Shown: positions 15,840 through 24,812, counted from the first letter of the stretch. The stretch is 64,000 nt of DNA from Pseudacidovorax intermedius (GCF_003350475.1 NZ_QQAV01000004.1:248001-312000), one strand, 5' to 3'. The notes: generated by a model from the sequence alone, not told the origin. Numbers and translations are program-made.

Positions 15840-17776
15840 CGCAGTCCACCCTCACCGAGATTCGAGACTTCCACGCCTTCATGGGCGTGGGCGGCGGCAA
15901 GGCCGGCTTCGGCGATGCGCGGCCGCAGATCCCTGGCCTTCAGGGCCGCTTCCGCTACATCGGCGGCATCGACGTGGATCCGCGGGCCGTCCGCACGGCC
16001 GACCGCCTGTTTCCCCGTGGGCTGTCCAGCACCGTGATGGACGGCTTCTCCCGCGACCAGTTCATCGCTTTCCACGGCCACGAGCCGCCGGCCGACTGGC
16101 GCGAGGCCACTCCCGACGACATCCGGCGCGCCGCGCACGGCCTCAATCCGAACGTCATCTTCCTGTCTGCGCCCTGCAAGGGCTTCAGCGGGCTGACGCC
16201 CGAGGCGCGGGCGCGCAGCGCGAAGTACCAGGCCCTGAACCACTTGGCCGAGCGGGCCATGTGGCTCATGCTGGAGGCCTGGGCCGATGACCCGGCGGAG
16301 TTCTATCTTTTCGAGAACGTGCCGCGCATTGCCACCCGCGGCCGCGAGATGCTCGACCGCATCAGCGCGCTCCTGCAGCACTATGGCTATGTCGACCGCG
16401 AGACGACGCACGACTGCGGCGAGATCGGCGCGCTGCACCAGAGCCGGAAGCGCTTCCTGAAGGTGAGCCGGCACGTCGCCAAGGTGCCCAACCACCTGTA
16501 CGAGCCGCTCAAGCGGCCACTGCGGCCGGTGGGCGAGCTGCTGGAACGCCTGGCGCTGCCCGGCGACCCCGCCGCTGGGCCAATGCACCGCGTGCCGCGG
16601 CTCAACTGGAAGACGTGGGTTCGGCTCGCCTTCGTGGAGGCCGGCAAGGACTGGCGGAGCCTGAATCGCCTGGCCGTGGAGAACGGGCAGCTGCGCGACT
16701 TTCTCATCGTGCCGGAGGGTACGGCCTGGCACAGCGGCGTGCTTGGCGTGAATGACTGGGGTACACCCGCCCCGACCGTGATTGGCAGTGCAGGTCCGAC
16801 GAATGGCCACTACAGCGTCGCCGACCCGCGCGCGCCCGCTGGCGCGGCGCAGTACCAGCAGTACGGCGTGCTGCGCTGGAACGAGCCGACCGGCGCCGTG
16901 ATCGGCGTGAAGAGCCCGGGCCAGGGCACGTATTCGGTGGCCGATCCACGGCATGCCGGACCCGCCAAGCACAGCAACGAGTACCGGATCGTGCCGTGGC
17001 AGGGCGCCGCCGGCGCCGTGACAAGCGCGCACGGCACCGGGCAGTGCGTGGCCGACCCGCGATCCGGCTCTGGCTTCGGCGGCGCCGGCAAATACCAGGT
17101 CACGCCGTTCGACGCGCCGGCCGGGACGGTGATCGCTGCCAGCACCACGGGCCAGGGCGCCTTCGCCGTGGCGGATCCGCGCTGCGGCAACTGGCATGCC
17201 GGCGCCTCCCGGAACAAGCTGAAGGTGACGCCCTGGGACGCGGCCGCGGGCTGCGTGACCGGCTCGCAGCAGGTGGCCAGCGGCGCGCTGGTGGTGGCCG
17301 ACCCGCGTCCAGGCCTCCAGCGCGGCCGCGGCGACCACTACTTGACCGCCGGCCACTACGGCGTCCAGGCATGGGATGCGCCGACGCTGGCTGTGTCGGG
17401 CAGCGCCTGCCACGACAACGGCTTCTGGTCGGTGGCCGACCCGCGGCTGCCGGCGGCGACCGAGCAGCTCGTGGCCGTCATCCGCTCGCTGGATGGCACG
17501 TGGCATCGCCCGTTCACCACGCTGGAGCTGGCGGCCCTGCAGGGCCTCTACGACCCCGACGACGAGCAGGTGCTGGTGATGGACAGCGGCAGCGACAGCG
17601 CGGCGCGCGAGCACATCGGCAACATGGTGCCGCGGCAGGCTGCGCGCGCCATTGCCGAGGAGATCGGCCGGGCGATCCTGCTGGCGCGCACGGGCAACAC
17701 GTTCCAGCTGAGCGCCACGCCGGTGTGGGTGCGGCCGGTGGCGGCCGCAATCAGCGTGGCAGGAGGCATGGCATGA
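15836..17776 (+). CDS. C5 cytosine DNA methyltransferase with six internal repeats
   Basis: A 646-residue protein with the C5-methyltransferase motifs in order: motif I FMGVGGGKAGF (residues 15-25), motif IV APCKGFS with the catalytic Cys114, motif VI FENVPR (159-164), motif VIII QSRKRF (202-207), motif IX-like RPFTTLELAALQGL and motif X GNMVPRQAARAIAEEI near the C-terminus. Between VIII and X lie six copies of a 37-46-residue unit ending VADPR (328, 368, 405, 445, 487 and 533). Phage methyltransferases protect phage DNA from host restriction; the repeated variable region may recognise more than one target. Its frame overlaps both neighbours by four bases. Confidence 0.9.
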   Translation: MTQSTLTEIRDFHAFMGVGGGKAGFGDARPQIPGLQGRFRYIGGIDVDPRAVRTADRLFPRGLSSTVMDGFSRDQFIAFHGHEPPADWREATPDDIRRAAHGLNPNVIFLSAPCKGFSGLTPEARARSAKYQALNHLAERAMWLMLEAWADDPAEFYLFENVPRIATRGREMLDRISALLQHYGYVDRETTHDCGEIGALHQSRKRFLKVSRHVAKVPNHLYEPLKRPLRPVGELLERLALPGDPAAGPMHRVPRLNWKTWVRLAFVEAGKDWRSLNRLAVENGQLRDFLIVPEGTAWHSGVLGVNDWGTPAPTVIGSAGPTNGHYSVADPRAPAGAAQYQQYGVLRWNEPTGAVIGVKSPGQGTYSVADPRHAGPAKHSNEYRIVPWQGAAGAVTSAHGTGQCVADPRSGSGFGGAGKYQVTPFDAPAGTVIAASTTGQGAFAVADPRCGNWHAGASRNKLKVTPWDAAAGCVTGSQQVASGALVVADPRPGLQRGRGDHYLTAGHYGVQAWDAPTLAVSGSACHDNGFWSVADPRLPAATEQLVAVIRSLDGTWHRPFTTLELAALQGLYDPDDEQVLVMDSGSDSAAREHIGNMVPRQAARAIAEEIGRAILLARTGNTFQLSATPVWVRPVAAAISVAGGMA

Positions 17777-18420
17777 CGGTCAAGGCATTTCCACTGCAGT
17801 GGCCTGTGGGCTGGAAGCGGACCGATGCTGCCGCTCGCGCGGTCGGGCGCTTCGTCTCCCGAGGCGGCCACTCCGGCAAGCTGCTCACCACGGAATCGAT
17901 CAGCATCCACGCCGCGACCGTGAGGCTCAAGGACGAGTTGGGCAAGATGGCCGTGGCCGACGACGATCTGGTGCTGTCGACCAATCTGACTCTTCGCCTC
18001 GACGGCATGCCCCGCAGCGGCCAGGCCGAGCCATCCGACCCTGGCGCGGCCGTCTACTGGCTGGACCCATGGACCAACGCGCCGCGTTGCATGGCCATCG
18101 ACCGTTACACCAAGGTGGCGCAGAACATCGCTGCGCTCGCCGCCACCATCGAAGCGATGCGGGCGATCGAGCGGCATGGCGGTGCACTCGTCCTTGAACG
18201 GGCCTTCACCGGCTTCACAGCCCTGCCGGCACCGGGCAGTGCCGGCACCTGGTGGGAGGTGCTGGAAGTCACACCCGACGCCACCGCTGAGCAGGTGCAG
18301 GCGGCCCATCGCCGTCTCGCCGCGGCGCATCACCCCGACCGAGGAGGCGACGCAAAGCGAATGGCCGAAGTGAACCGGGCGCGAGACGAAGGCCTCCAGC
18401 AGCTGGGGGGCCGCCGATGA
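17773..18420 (+). CDS. J-domain (DnaJ-like) phage protein
   Basis: A 215-residue protein whose C-terminal 60 residues form a J domain: WWEVLEVTPDATAEQVQAAH, then the HPD tripeptide in AAHHPDRGGD (about residues 193-196) and a final helix. The N-terminal 150 residues are unrecognised. J domains stimulate Hsp70 (DnaK) ATPase, so this protein may bring host DnaK to a phage replication or assembly complex. ATG overlaps the methyltransferase stop. The start at 17773 is preceded by AGGAGG. Confidence 0.82.
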   Translation: MTVKAFPLQWPVGWKRTDAAARAVGRFVSRGGHSGKLLTTESISIHAATVRLKDELGKMAVADDDLVLSTNLTLRLDGMPRSGQAEPSDPGAAVYWLDPWTNAPRCMAIDRYTKVAQNIAALAATIEAMRAIERHGGALVLERAFTGFTALPAPGSAGTWWEVLEVTPDATAEQVQAAHRRLAAAHHPDRGGDAKRMAEVNRARDEGLQQLGGRR

Positions 18421-18839
18421 TCCCCGCCCTCAGCATTCGCCAGCCCTGGGCCTGGCTGATCGTCCATGGCTACAAGCACGTGGAGAACCGGGACTGGAAC
18501 ACTCACTTCCGCGGCCGCGTGTTGGTGCATGCCGGCCAGACGCTGGCACGCCGGCACTACGACGAGCTGCGCGACAGCTTCCTGGAAGACGGCCTGTGCC
18601 CGGCGGACTTCCCCGCCTATGAGCAGCTGCCGCGCGGCGGCATCGTGGGCTCCGTGCGCATCGCGGATTGCATCGCTCCGGAGCGCTGGGCCACGCCGCC
18701 GCACGTCAACCCCTGGTACGTGCCCGGAAGCTTCGGCTTCATGCTGATCGAGCCGCGGCCGCTGCACTTCGTGCCCTTCCCGGGGAAGCTGGGGTTCTTC
18801 AATGTGCCGGTCGGCACGGGAGGGATCACATGCGCCTGA
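18417..18839 (+). CDS. ASCH-domain protein
   Basis: A 140-residue protein with the ASCH fold signature: ALSIRQPWAWLIVHGYKHVE at residues 4-23, ENRDW, RGRVLVHAG, and GGIVGSVRI. ASCH domains bind or process RNA or modified nucleosides. The phage role is unknown. The start overlaps the J-domain stop by four bases, placing it in the early operon. Confidence 0.85.
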   Translation: MIPALSIRQPWAWLIVHGYKHVENRDWNTHFRGRVLVHAGQTLARRHYDELRDSFLEDGLCPADFPAYEQLPRGGIVGSVRIADCIAPERWATPPHVNPWYVPGSFGFMLIEPRPLHFVPFPGKLGFFNVPVGTGGITCA

Positions 18840-18864
18840 ACCCCACACGGAAGGACGGCACGCA

Positions 18865-19158
18865 ATGACCGGCCACCCTGTCATCGAACTGTCGGCCGCG
18901 TTCTTCGGCGTGCTCGGCACGCTGCTGCTGGCCTTCCGCTCGCGCTGGGCCGGCTGGGGATTCGTCTGCTACTTGGCGAGCAATGCCGGCTGGCTGGCGT
19001 TCGCCTGGGAGCATGGTCATCGCTTCCTGCTGGCGCAGCAGGTGGCCTTCACTGTCACCAGCCTTCTGGGTATCTGGAAGTGGCTGATCGACCCATGGCT
19101 GGGCCCGCTGCTGTCTCGCCTGTGCGACCCCTTCGACGGGGACCTGGATCAGCCATGA
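18865..19158 (+). CDS. Small polytopic membrane protein, PnuC-like resemblance
   Basis: A 97-residue protein with three hydrophobic helices: LSAAFFGVLGTLLLAF, WGFVCYLASNAGWLAFAW and VAFTVTSLLGIWKWL. The spacing and the W-G-F / LGIWKW motifs resemble half of a PnuC-type nicotinamide riboside transporter. Similar small proteins are found in other prophages. Real transport is not shown; it could be a membrane modifier. It starts 25 bases after the ASCH gene and overlaps the next start. Confidence 0.65.
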   Translation: MTGHPVIELSAAFFGVLGTLLLAFRSRWAGWGFVCYLASNAGWLAFAWEHGHRFLLAQQVAFTVTSLLGIWKWLIDPWLGPLLSRLCDPFDGDLDQP

Positions 19159-19391
19159 GTAGCGCCGAGCAGAAGCGGGCCATCCCCGTCCCGCCGGAAG
19201 TCGCCGCGACCATCGCCTGTATCTGCCGCGACGCTGGCCAGAAGGCCGATGGGGCCCGGCGGCGGGCAGATCAGGCGCGCAAGCAGGGGCTGATGCAGAA
19301 GGTGCAGCGCTACCAGGGCGAGGCGCGGGCCTACGACTGGATCTGCGAGCGCCTCCACGCTGAGTTCCTGGCCCCAGAGGTGACGCAGTGA
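19155..19391 (+). CDS. Hypothetical early protein
   Basis: A 78-residue, mostly helical and highly charged protein (DGARRRADQARKQGLMQKVQ). ATG 19155 overlaps the upstream stop; its own stop overlaps the following GTG. No family recognised. The basic helical character would fit a small nucleic-acid-associated protein. Confidence 0.6.
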   Translation: MSSAEQKRAIPVPPEVAATIACICRDAGQKADGARRRADQARKQGLMQKVQRYQGEARAYDWICERLHAEFLAPEVTQ

Positions 19392-19732
19392 GGGTGCCTC
19401 TGCATCGCTGCGCGGCCACCGGCTGCAGCAGGCAGGTTCCTTCCCACCTGCTCATGTGCATCGATCACTGGCGCCTGGTGCCGGCGCCGATCCGCCGCGA
19501 GGTGGTGTCGGCCTGGACCTGGCGGCAGCGATCTGCCCAGGCACCTGGCGGCGCCGCCGTCGACGCGGTGCGCGCCCACCAGACGGCTGTCGAGAAAGCC
19601 GTGGCAGCTGTGGCCACGAAGCAAACCAACAAACAAGCCCGGCGGGCAGCGGTGGAGGGAGACCTGTTCGCCGCCACGCCGGGCACTTCACAGCGAGAAG
19701 ATGGCACTGAACACAACCAGCGGCCGGCCTGA
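19388..19732 (+). CDS. Hypothetical protein with Cys/His zinc-binding motif
   Basis: A 114-residue protein from GTG 19388. The first 30 residues carry HRCAATGCSRQVPSHLLMCI followed by DHW, a C-x4-C...C-x2-H arrangement like the small zinc-binding phage proteins found just before primase genes. The C-terminal part is Ala/Gln rich. It overlaps the primase-helicase start by 32 bases, suggesting coordinated expression with DNA replication. Confidence 0.62.
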   Translation: MRVPLHRCAATGCSRQVPSHLLMCIDHWRLVPAPIRREVVSAWTWRQRSAQAPGGAAVDAVRAHQTAVEKAVAAVATKQTNKQARRAAVEGDLFAATPGTSQREDGTEHNQRPA

Positions 19733-22526
19733 CACGGCCGCGGAGATCAACGCAAAGGTCGACTGCGAGGACTTGGCCGAGCGCCTCGGCCTGGAGCGGC
19801 CGACCGGTAAGGGCAACTTCCGAAGCCCGCACCACCCCGACAAGGAGCCCTCGGTTTCCGTGTTCCGGGCTCGATCTGGCGTGAACGCCGGCGCTTCCCG
19901 CTTCAAGGATCACTCGACCGGGGAGACCGGCGGCCCGATCGACATGCTGATGTGGGCCCGCGGCATCGACTTCGTCGACGCGGTCAAGGAGCTGGCGGAC
20001 ATGTACGGGATCCGCGTGCACAGGCCGGCGCCCCCCGGCGCCGTGGTCGCGCCGCCAGCGCCGCGCACCCTGGCCGAGACCATCGCAGACGCCTGCATCC
20101 GGGACGCCGGGCCCGGCCGCGATGACCTGGTGGCGTACCTGGAGGGGCGGTGCATCAGCCGTGAAGTGATCGATCACGCCATCAAGCGGCGGACCCTCGG
20201 CTGGAACACCTGGCGCAGCCCCAGAGTTCCGGAGGGTGAACGCGGGCACGGCGGGCCTGCCGTGGCCACCATCGTCCGCTCGCCGATGAACGACCAGGTG
20301 ATGGCGGTGGACATGCGCTACACCGACCCTGAGAAGAACGGCGGCCAGAAGACGGGCAGTCAAGGCGAGAAGGCTGGCTATCCGTGGTGCAGCGACTGGC
20401 GCCGCCTGCAGGCGGCTCACAAGGTGTTCGTGGTGGAGAGCGCGATCAACGCCATGACCATCGAGACGTGCGGCATCCCCGGTTCGGCCGCGCTGGCGGT
20501 CCGCGGCACAGGCACAGTGGAATCCATCGACTGGACCATCCTGCGGGGCAAGCAGGTCATCGCCGTCTTCGACAACGACCGGCCACAGGAGCATGGTCCC
20601 GCGGCCGGCTACTGCCCGGGCTTGAAGGCGGCGTGGCGGCTTCACGAGCTGCTGACCGCACTGGACATCAGCTGCCTTCTGGTCGACCAGTCCGACTGGT
20701 GGGAAGACGAGGAGAACCAGGAGGGGCTGATCAACGACATCAACGACTTCGCGAAAGAGCGCGGCGTCGACGCAACCAAGAAGGCGCTGGCCAAGCTGGA
20801 GAGCTGGCTGATTCCGGGCATGGCCGGCGACGACAAGCGGCTGGGCAAGCCGCGGCTGTTCCTGCCGAGCCACGACTACATGGCGTATTGGCGCTACCGG
20901 GTGCAGCCCGACTTCACCAAGTTCGTGGCCAAGGTGGACAAGGACAGCGACGGCAACGAGAAGCTGGAGTACCAGGACGTGTGTGGCTTCCGAGTCGCGG
21001 CCGTGAGCCGCGTGCAGATCGCCTCACCCACGTCGACGATGACGGGGGACGTGGACCACAGCCCCCGCACGATCTTCGCCCTGAGCGTCCAGGTGCCGCG
21101 CCACGGCGCGCGGCTGCAGCGCCGCGTGGTCGACGACGAGAAGCTGCACAACATCGACGTTTGGAAGAAGCTGGGTCCGGTGTTCGCCCCCACGCCGTTC
21201 GCCCGCATGCTGAATGTGCTGGAGCGTGCTGCCGACATCGGGGCCCGGGACGCCGTCAACTTCGTGGGCCTGGCCTGGCGGGGCGGGAAGCTGGTGGTGA
21301 ACGAGGGGCCGGACTGCTTCTTCGCCGACCCGCGGCAGCAGTGCCCCTACCACGAGCTGATTTTCCCCTCGGGGACCATGACCGATGCCCGCGAGGTGGC
21401 CGCCCAGTTCCAGGCGACCTTCCGCGACAACGCGGCGATGATCCCGCTCGTGTGGGCGCTGGGGTCGCACCTCAAGGCCTTTTTGGGCTTCTGGCCGCAC
21501 TTCGAGATGCAGGCTGAGAAGGGCACGGGCAAGACCACCCTGGTGAAGCGCCTGGAGCGCGCGCTGGCCATGATGACCAGCAGCCGCCAGAGCCTGCAGA
21601 CCGAGTTCCGGCAGCTGACGTCGCTGAGCTATACCAGCCACCCCGTGGGCTGGGGCGAGATGTCGACCAACAAGCAGGACGTGATCAACAAGGCGATCAG
21701 CAACCTGCAGGAGTGCTACCAGTACGAGCACACGCGCCGCGGCGCCGAGCTGATCGACTTCCTCCTGTGCGCGCCCGTGCTGCTGTCGGGCGAGGATGTG
21801 CCCGTGTCCAGCCTGGTCGGCAAGATCGTGCGCTCCGAGCTGACCAAGGCCAAACGCGGCCCGCTGATTCCCGAGGACCTGCCCGTCTTCCCGGTCAAGC
21901 AGTGGCTGCAGTTCCTGGCCAGCAAGAGGAAAGACCAGGTGCTCGAGCTGCAGCGCTCGTGCGTGGCGGATCTGTTCGGCCGCTGCATCGCCAGCACGTC
22001 GGACTCGGGCGCCGAGCGGATGGTGGCCAACTACGCCGGCGTGGCCACGGCCTGGGAGCTGCTGTGCGAGTTCCTCGATCAGCCGCGGGAGACCGGCGAC
22101 TTCCTGACCAGCCTGACGGCCGAGATGAACGCCCACATCCGCGAGAGCGCTGCCGAACGCCAGCCCTGGGCCTGGATCATGGAGAAGCTGCTCAGCGAGA
22201 TCGCCAGCGGCGCGTTCCGCTACCCCTATGCCTTCAGCGAAGAGGACGAGGTGCCCGTGCTATGCGTGCGTACGGGCTTCGTCATGGCCCACATGAGCCA
22301 GACGCCGGCGCTGCGCGAGTTCTGGGACGGCCTGCCGGTCAAGAGCGATCGCGTGTTTAAGAAGCAGCTGGCCGCGGCGGGCGTGCTGGCCACGGAGCGG
22401 GCTGTGGAACGGACCATCGGCCACACACGTGTCGGCCACATGGTGGCGCTCAGCCTGCCGGCGCTGGAGCAGTTTGGGCTGCATGCCGTTCAGCCGAAGC
22501 GGGTCGATTCCGGCGCGCATGCTTGA
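19701..22526 (+). CDS. Phage replicative primase-helicase
   Basis: A 941-residue protein. The N-terminus resembles a CHC2-type primase module (NFRSPHHPDKEPSVSVF) but lacks the zinc cysteines. A TOPRIM-like block follows: VFVVESAINAMT (about residue 243) with the catalytic Glu and VFDNDRP (about 290) with the Asp pair. The C-terminal half is a P-loop ATPase with Walker A EKGTGKTTL (about 605-613) and a helicase-like continuation. It should prime and unwind the phage genome. It is followed by RNA-hairpin repeats and, 700 bases on, by an iteron-like array that may be the origin it serves. Confidence 0.85.
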   Translation: MALNTTSGRPDTAAEINAKVDCEDLAERLGLERPTGKGNFRSPHHPDKEPSVSVFRARSGVNAGASRFKDHSTGETGGPIDMLMWARGIDFVDAVKELADMYGIRVHRPAPPGAVVAPPAPRTLAETIADACIRDAGPGRDDLVAYLEGRCISREVIDHAIKRRTLGWNTWRSPRVPEGERGHGGPAVATIVRSPMNDQVMAVDMRYTDPEKNGGQKTGSQGEKAGYPWCSDWRRLQAAHKVFVVESAINAMTIETCGIPGSAALAVRGTGTVESIDWTILRGKQVIAVFDNDRPQEHGPAAGYCPGLKAAWRLHELLTALDISCLLVDQSDWWEDEENQEGLINDINDFAKERGVDATKKALAKLESWLIPGMAGDDKRLGKPRLFLPSHDYMAYWRYRVQPDFTKFVAKVDKDSDGNEKLEYQDVCGFRVAAVSRVQIASPTSTMTGDVDHSPRTIFALSVQVPRHGARLQRRVVDDEKLHNIDVWKKLGPVFAPTPFARMLNVLERAADIGARDAVNFVGLAWRGGKLVVNEGPDCFFADPRQQCPYHELIFPSGTMTDAREVAAQFQATFRDNAAMIPLVWALGSHLKAFLGFWPHFEMQAEKGTGKTTLVKRLERALAMMTSSRQSLQTEFRQLTSLSYTSHPVGWGEMSTNKQDVINKAISNLQECYQYEHTRRGAELIDFLLCAPVLLSGEDVPVSSLVGKIVRSELTKAKRGPLIPEDLPVFPVKQWLQFLASKRKDQVLELQRSCVADLFGRCIASTSDSGAERMVANYAGVATAWELLCEFLDQPRETGDFLTSLTAEMNAHIRESAAERQPWAWIMEKLLSEIASGAFRYPYAFSEEDEVPVLCVRTGFVMAHMSQTPALREFWDGLPVKSDRVFKKQLAAAGVLATERAVERTIGHTRVGHMVALSLPALEQFGLHAVQPKRVDSGAHA

Positions 22527-22554
22527 AGTGTCAACCGAAGACCGGCCGGCCGAA

Positions 22555-22603
22555 GCCCTGAACACAGGGCCGTAGGTCGGCCACACGAGGCCTTTCGACC
22601 TAC
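22555..22603 (+). other. Two consecutive hairpins after the primase-helicase gene
   Basis: GCCCT (22555-22559) pairs with AGGGC (22566-22570). Then GTAGGTCGGCC (22572-22582) pairs with GGCC and CGACCTAC (22589-22603) around a six-base loop with a TTT bulge. No T-tract follows, so this is not a classic terminator; an RNA-stability or attenuation structure is possible. Confidence 0.55.
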
Positions 22604-22646
22604 AGGCTTCCGGCAAAAGTCGAAGGTTCACAAGCAGGAGTCCAAG

Positions 22647-22970
22647 ATGTCACGTTCCCGGCCCCACGCCGCCGGCGCGGATGCGCGCGCCCCTCTCCCT
22701 GAGATCCACACCCGCGAGACGCTGCGCGCTCTGCATGGCGAGGCGCAGACGCTCCACCAGGGCCTGGATCTGCTCGTCGAGCTGCTCGGCCAATGCGCGC
22801 CGGCCCACCAGGTCAGCGCCGGCGCCGTGCTTGCACTTCTCGATCCCGTCGCCGGCGGACTCGAGGCGCTCAGCGCGGACCTGCACATGCTTGCTGCCGA
22901 CCGTGCGGCCGCGCATCACGGCCCTCCCCCGCTCCGCGGAGCAACCCAATTCCGCGCCGCAGGCGCCTGA
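22647..22970 (+). CDS. Hypothetical helical protein (DUF1484-like?)
   Basis: A 107-residue, mostly helical protein (ETLRALHGEAQTLHQGLDLL) with Ala/His-rich ends. The size and helical style recall the small DUF1484 proteins of betaproteobacteria, but I cannot confirm it. The ATG at 22647 is preceded by CAGGAG about ten bases upstream. It is the last rightward gene before the repeat array. Confidence 0.5.
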   Translation: MSRSRPHAAGADARAPLPEIHTRETLRALHGEAQTLHQGLDLLVELLGQCAPAHQVSAGAVLALLDPVAGGLEALSADLHMLAADRAAAHHGPPPLRGATQFRAAGA

Positions 22971-23534
22971 TGGGATTGATGACGAATGCGCAACGCTCGC
23001 CCGCCGGCCCCCCGCACCCCCCGACCGAGAAACGCCGCGGCCCGCAGGGCTCGACTGGAAGGCCGAGGGGGACGCCGGATAGGTTCAGGCTATCCCGGGA
23101 CACAGGGGCGCACGCCGGAACACGTGGAAGCGATCTTCATGCAACCACCAAACGCTGATTTCACTAAGGCGATCCGGCCGTTTGCAACTTTTGGAATTCC
23201 ACGGGTTGCCCTGTTTTCTCCACGGGTTGCCCATTTTTTTCCACGAGCGTCAATTCCTGGCCTGCGCCGACCTTTTCTCTCTTTCTCTCTTTTTTATAGA
23301 GAGAGAAGAGAGAGAAAGAAGGGCGGACGAAGGCCAACAACGGTCCACGGGATGAATGACCGGAAACAATATGTATCCACGGGTTCGGCTTCTGTTCCAC
23401 GGGTTTTCCGTGGATTAAAAAATGGGCAAAGTCCAATGCCTGCAAGCACTTACAGCCTGGGCGCCGCCTTCCCCCGCCTTTTTCGGGGAAATGCCCTCCT
23501 CCCTGCGCCGACCTGGCCAATCTGAGTACGAACC
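22971..23534. other. 564-base non-coding region holding the repeat array
   Basis: No convincing gene is seen; open frames here have poor composition and change character along their length. The left part (22971-23190) is plain. The right part holds the repeat array described separately and an AT-rich pyrimidine/purine tract around 23270-23320. The leader of the tyrosine recombinase gene lies at its right end. Confidence 0.6.
23197..23414. repeat. Iteron-like TCCACGGG array, candidate origin
   Basis: TCCACGGG occurs in direct orientation at 23198, 23219, 23344, 23376 and 23396, mostly continued by TT. A degenerate copy, TCCACGAG, is at 23240. An inverted copy, CCGTGGA, at 23408-23414 makes a hairpin with the last direct copy. 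In the middle lies a pyrimidine tract followed by TTTTTTATA and a matching purine tract (about 23272-23320), forming a long imperfect hairpin and an easily melted AT stretch. Such an arrangement after a primase-helicase suggests a phage replication origin. The copies could instead be arm sites for the tyrosine recombinase encoded next to them. Confidence 0.65.
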
Positions 23535-24560
23535 ATGAATGGCAACTGGACCCAAACAACCGCAATTGATGCGTGGATGGAATACATCCAGGCGAACAAG
23601 GGCCGCAGCCCTCGGACCGCAGAGGCATATGGCATGGCCCTGCGCAAGCTGAGCGAGTTCCTCGGTCGCGACGTCCTTGATGCCACGGCTGAGGAGCTGG
23701 AGGCGTTCACGGGCCTCTGGCTGCACAAGCGCGGCGTGGTGGCCCTGAGTCGCAAGCCCTATATCTCCGCGGTGAAGGGCTTCTTTGCCTGGGCGGCCTG
23801 GCGCGGGATCATTGACGGCAATCCGGCGGGCGAGCTGGTGCACCCCAAGACCGGCTTGGTGCTGCCGGAGACCATCAGCCTTGCCAACGCCGAGCGCCTG
23901 GCCTGCGCTCCGGACCTGGCAACGTTCACCGGCATCCGGGACTCGGCCATCCTCCACGTGCTGCTGGGCTGCGGTCTGCGTGTGTCCGGCCTGGTGGGCC
24001 TCAACGAAGGCGACCTGCTGGAGATCGAGGTCGACGGCCGCCGGCGCCTGGCAGTGCGCACCTTCGAGAAGGGCAGCCGGGAGCGCCGCGTGCCCATGCC
24101 CAAGGAGGCGGAGGCCATCGTGCGGGTGTACCTGGGCCACGAAGAGTTGCTCGAGATCGATCGCGATGTGGTCGACCGCCGAGGCCATGCGGACAAGGTG
24201 CTGTTCGTCAGCACGCGGAACTCCACGGTCAGCGAAGACCGATATCGGGGCGAGGAGCGCCGGCTCTCCCGACAGTCGGTGCACGACATCATCCAGAAGC
24301 ACGGCAAGGCTGTCGGCATTCCGGAGCGTGAGCTGCACCCGCATGCGCTGCGCCACATCTACGGCACCGAGCTGACCGAGGACGAGATCCCGACGCTTGG
24401 CGTCCAGGACCTCATGGGGCACTCGGATCCGAAGAGCACGGCGGTCTACACCGCGCTGAGCATGCGCAAGAAGACCAGGTGGGTGGACAAGGCTTCCCCC
24501 CTGGCCAAGGTTCGCACCCCGGTGAGCGAGCTGCTCAAGCGCCTGCCCGATCAGGGCTGA
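23535..24560 (+). CDS. Tyrosine recombinase, XerC/D-like
   Basis: A 341-residue protein with both usual domains. Residues 10-95 form the SAM-like core-binding domain (RSPRTAEAYGMALRKLSEFL). The catalytic domain has Arg in GCGLRVSGL (about 146), Lys in FEKGSRERRVP, HALRH (about 270-274), LMGHSDPKSTAVY with His295 and Tyr304. All active-site residues are present. It lies between the iteron-like array and the serine recombinase. It could be a second integrase, a dimer resolvase of a circular phage form, or a relic of an earlier integration system. Confidence 0.87.
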   Translation: MNGNWTQTTAIDAWMEYIQANKGRSPRTAEAYGMALRKLSEFLGRDVLDATAEELEAFTGLWLHKRGVVALSRKPYISAVKGFFAWAAWRGIIDGNPAGELVHPKTGLVLPETISLANAERLACAPDLATFTGIRDSAILHVLLGCGLRVSGLVGLNEGDLLEIEVDGRRRLAVRTFEKGSRERRVPMPKEAEAIVRVYLGHEELLEIDRDVVDRRGHADKVLFVSTRNSTVSEDRYRGEERRLSRQSVHDIIQKHGKAVGIPERELHPHALRHIYGTELTEDEIPTLGVQDLMGHSDPKSTAVYTALSMRKKTRWVDKASPLAKVRTPVSELLKRLPDQG

Positions 24561-24812
24561 CCCCCTCCCCGTTATTTCTGGCGGTTTTTTAGGACGGCCT
24601 CCACATGCCCATCCGCACAACACGTATACACAAACCTAGTTCCCGCAACCGGCTACAGCCCGAACACGGCTGCGGCAGTGCGGTCTCGCACGTTCTCCAA
24701 ACATGTAACAGGAACGGGCTAAATCAGCGGCCCCCTGCCCTTGCCCCACTGCGGAGACTGTCAAAAGGCGCAGTGGCTCGCGTGTGCTCCCCTGGGGCGG
24801 AGGGGCGCTGCG
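24561..24812. other. Non-coding region with an inverted repeat
   Basis: An ATG at 24605 opens a 71-codon frame with unconvincing composition, which I do not call a gene. CCACTGCG (24746-24753) and CGCAGTGG (24769-24776) form a perfect 8-base inverted repeat around a 15-base loop. The region may hold the promoter for the two genes that follow. Confidence 0.45.

Noticed and set aside
15692-17614. A 640-residue minus-strand open frame opposite the methyltransferase
   Set aside because: Shadow of the methyltransferase frame; the repeated look comes from the repeats of the real gene.
22986-23525. A 179-residue open frame across the iteron-like array
   Set aside because: It changes from Arg/Pro-rich to low-complexity Lys/Glu tracts caused by the repeats, and has no operon linkage.
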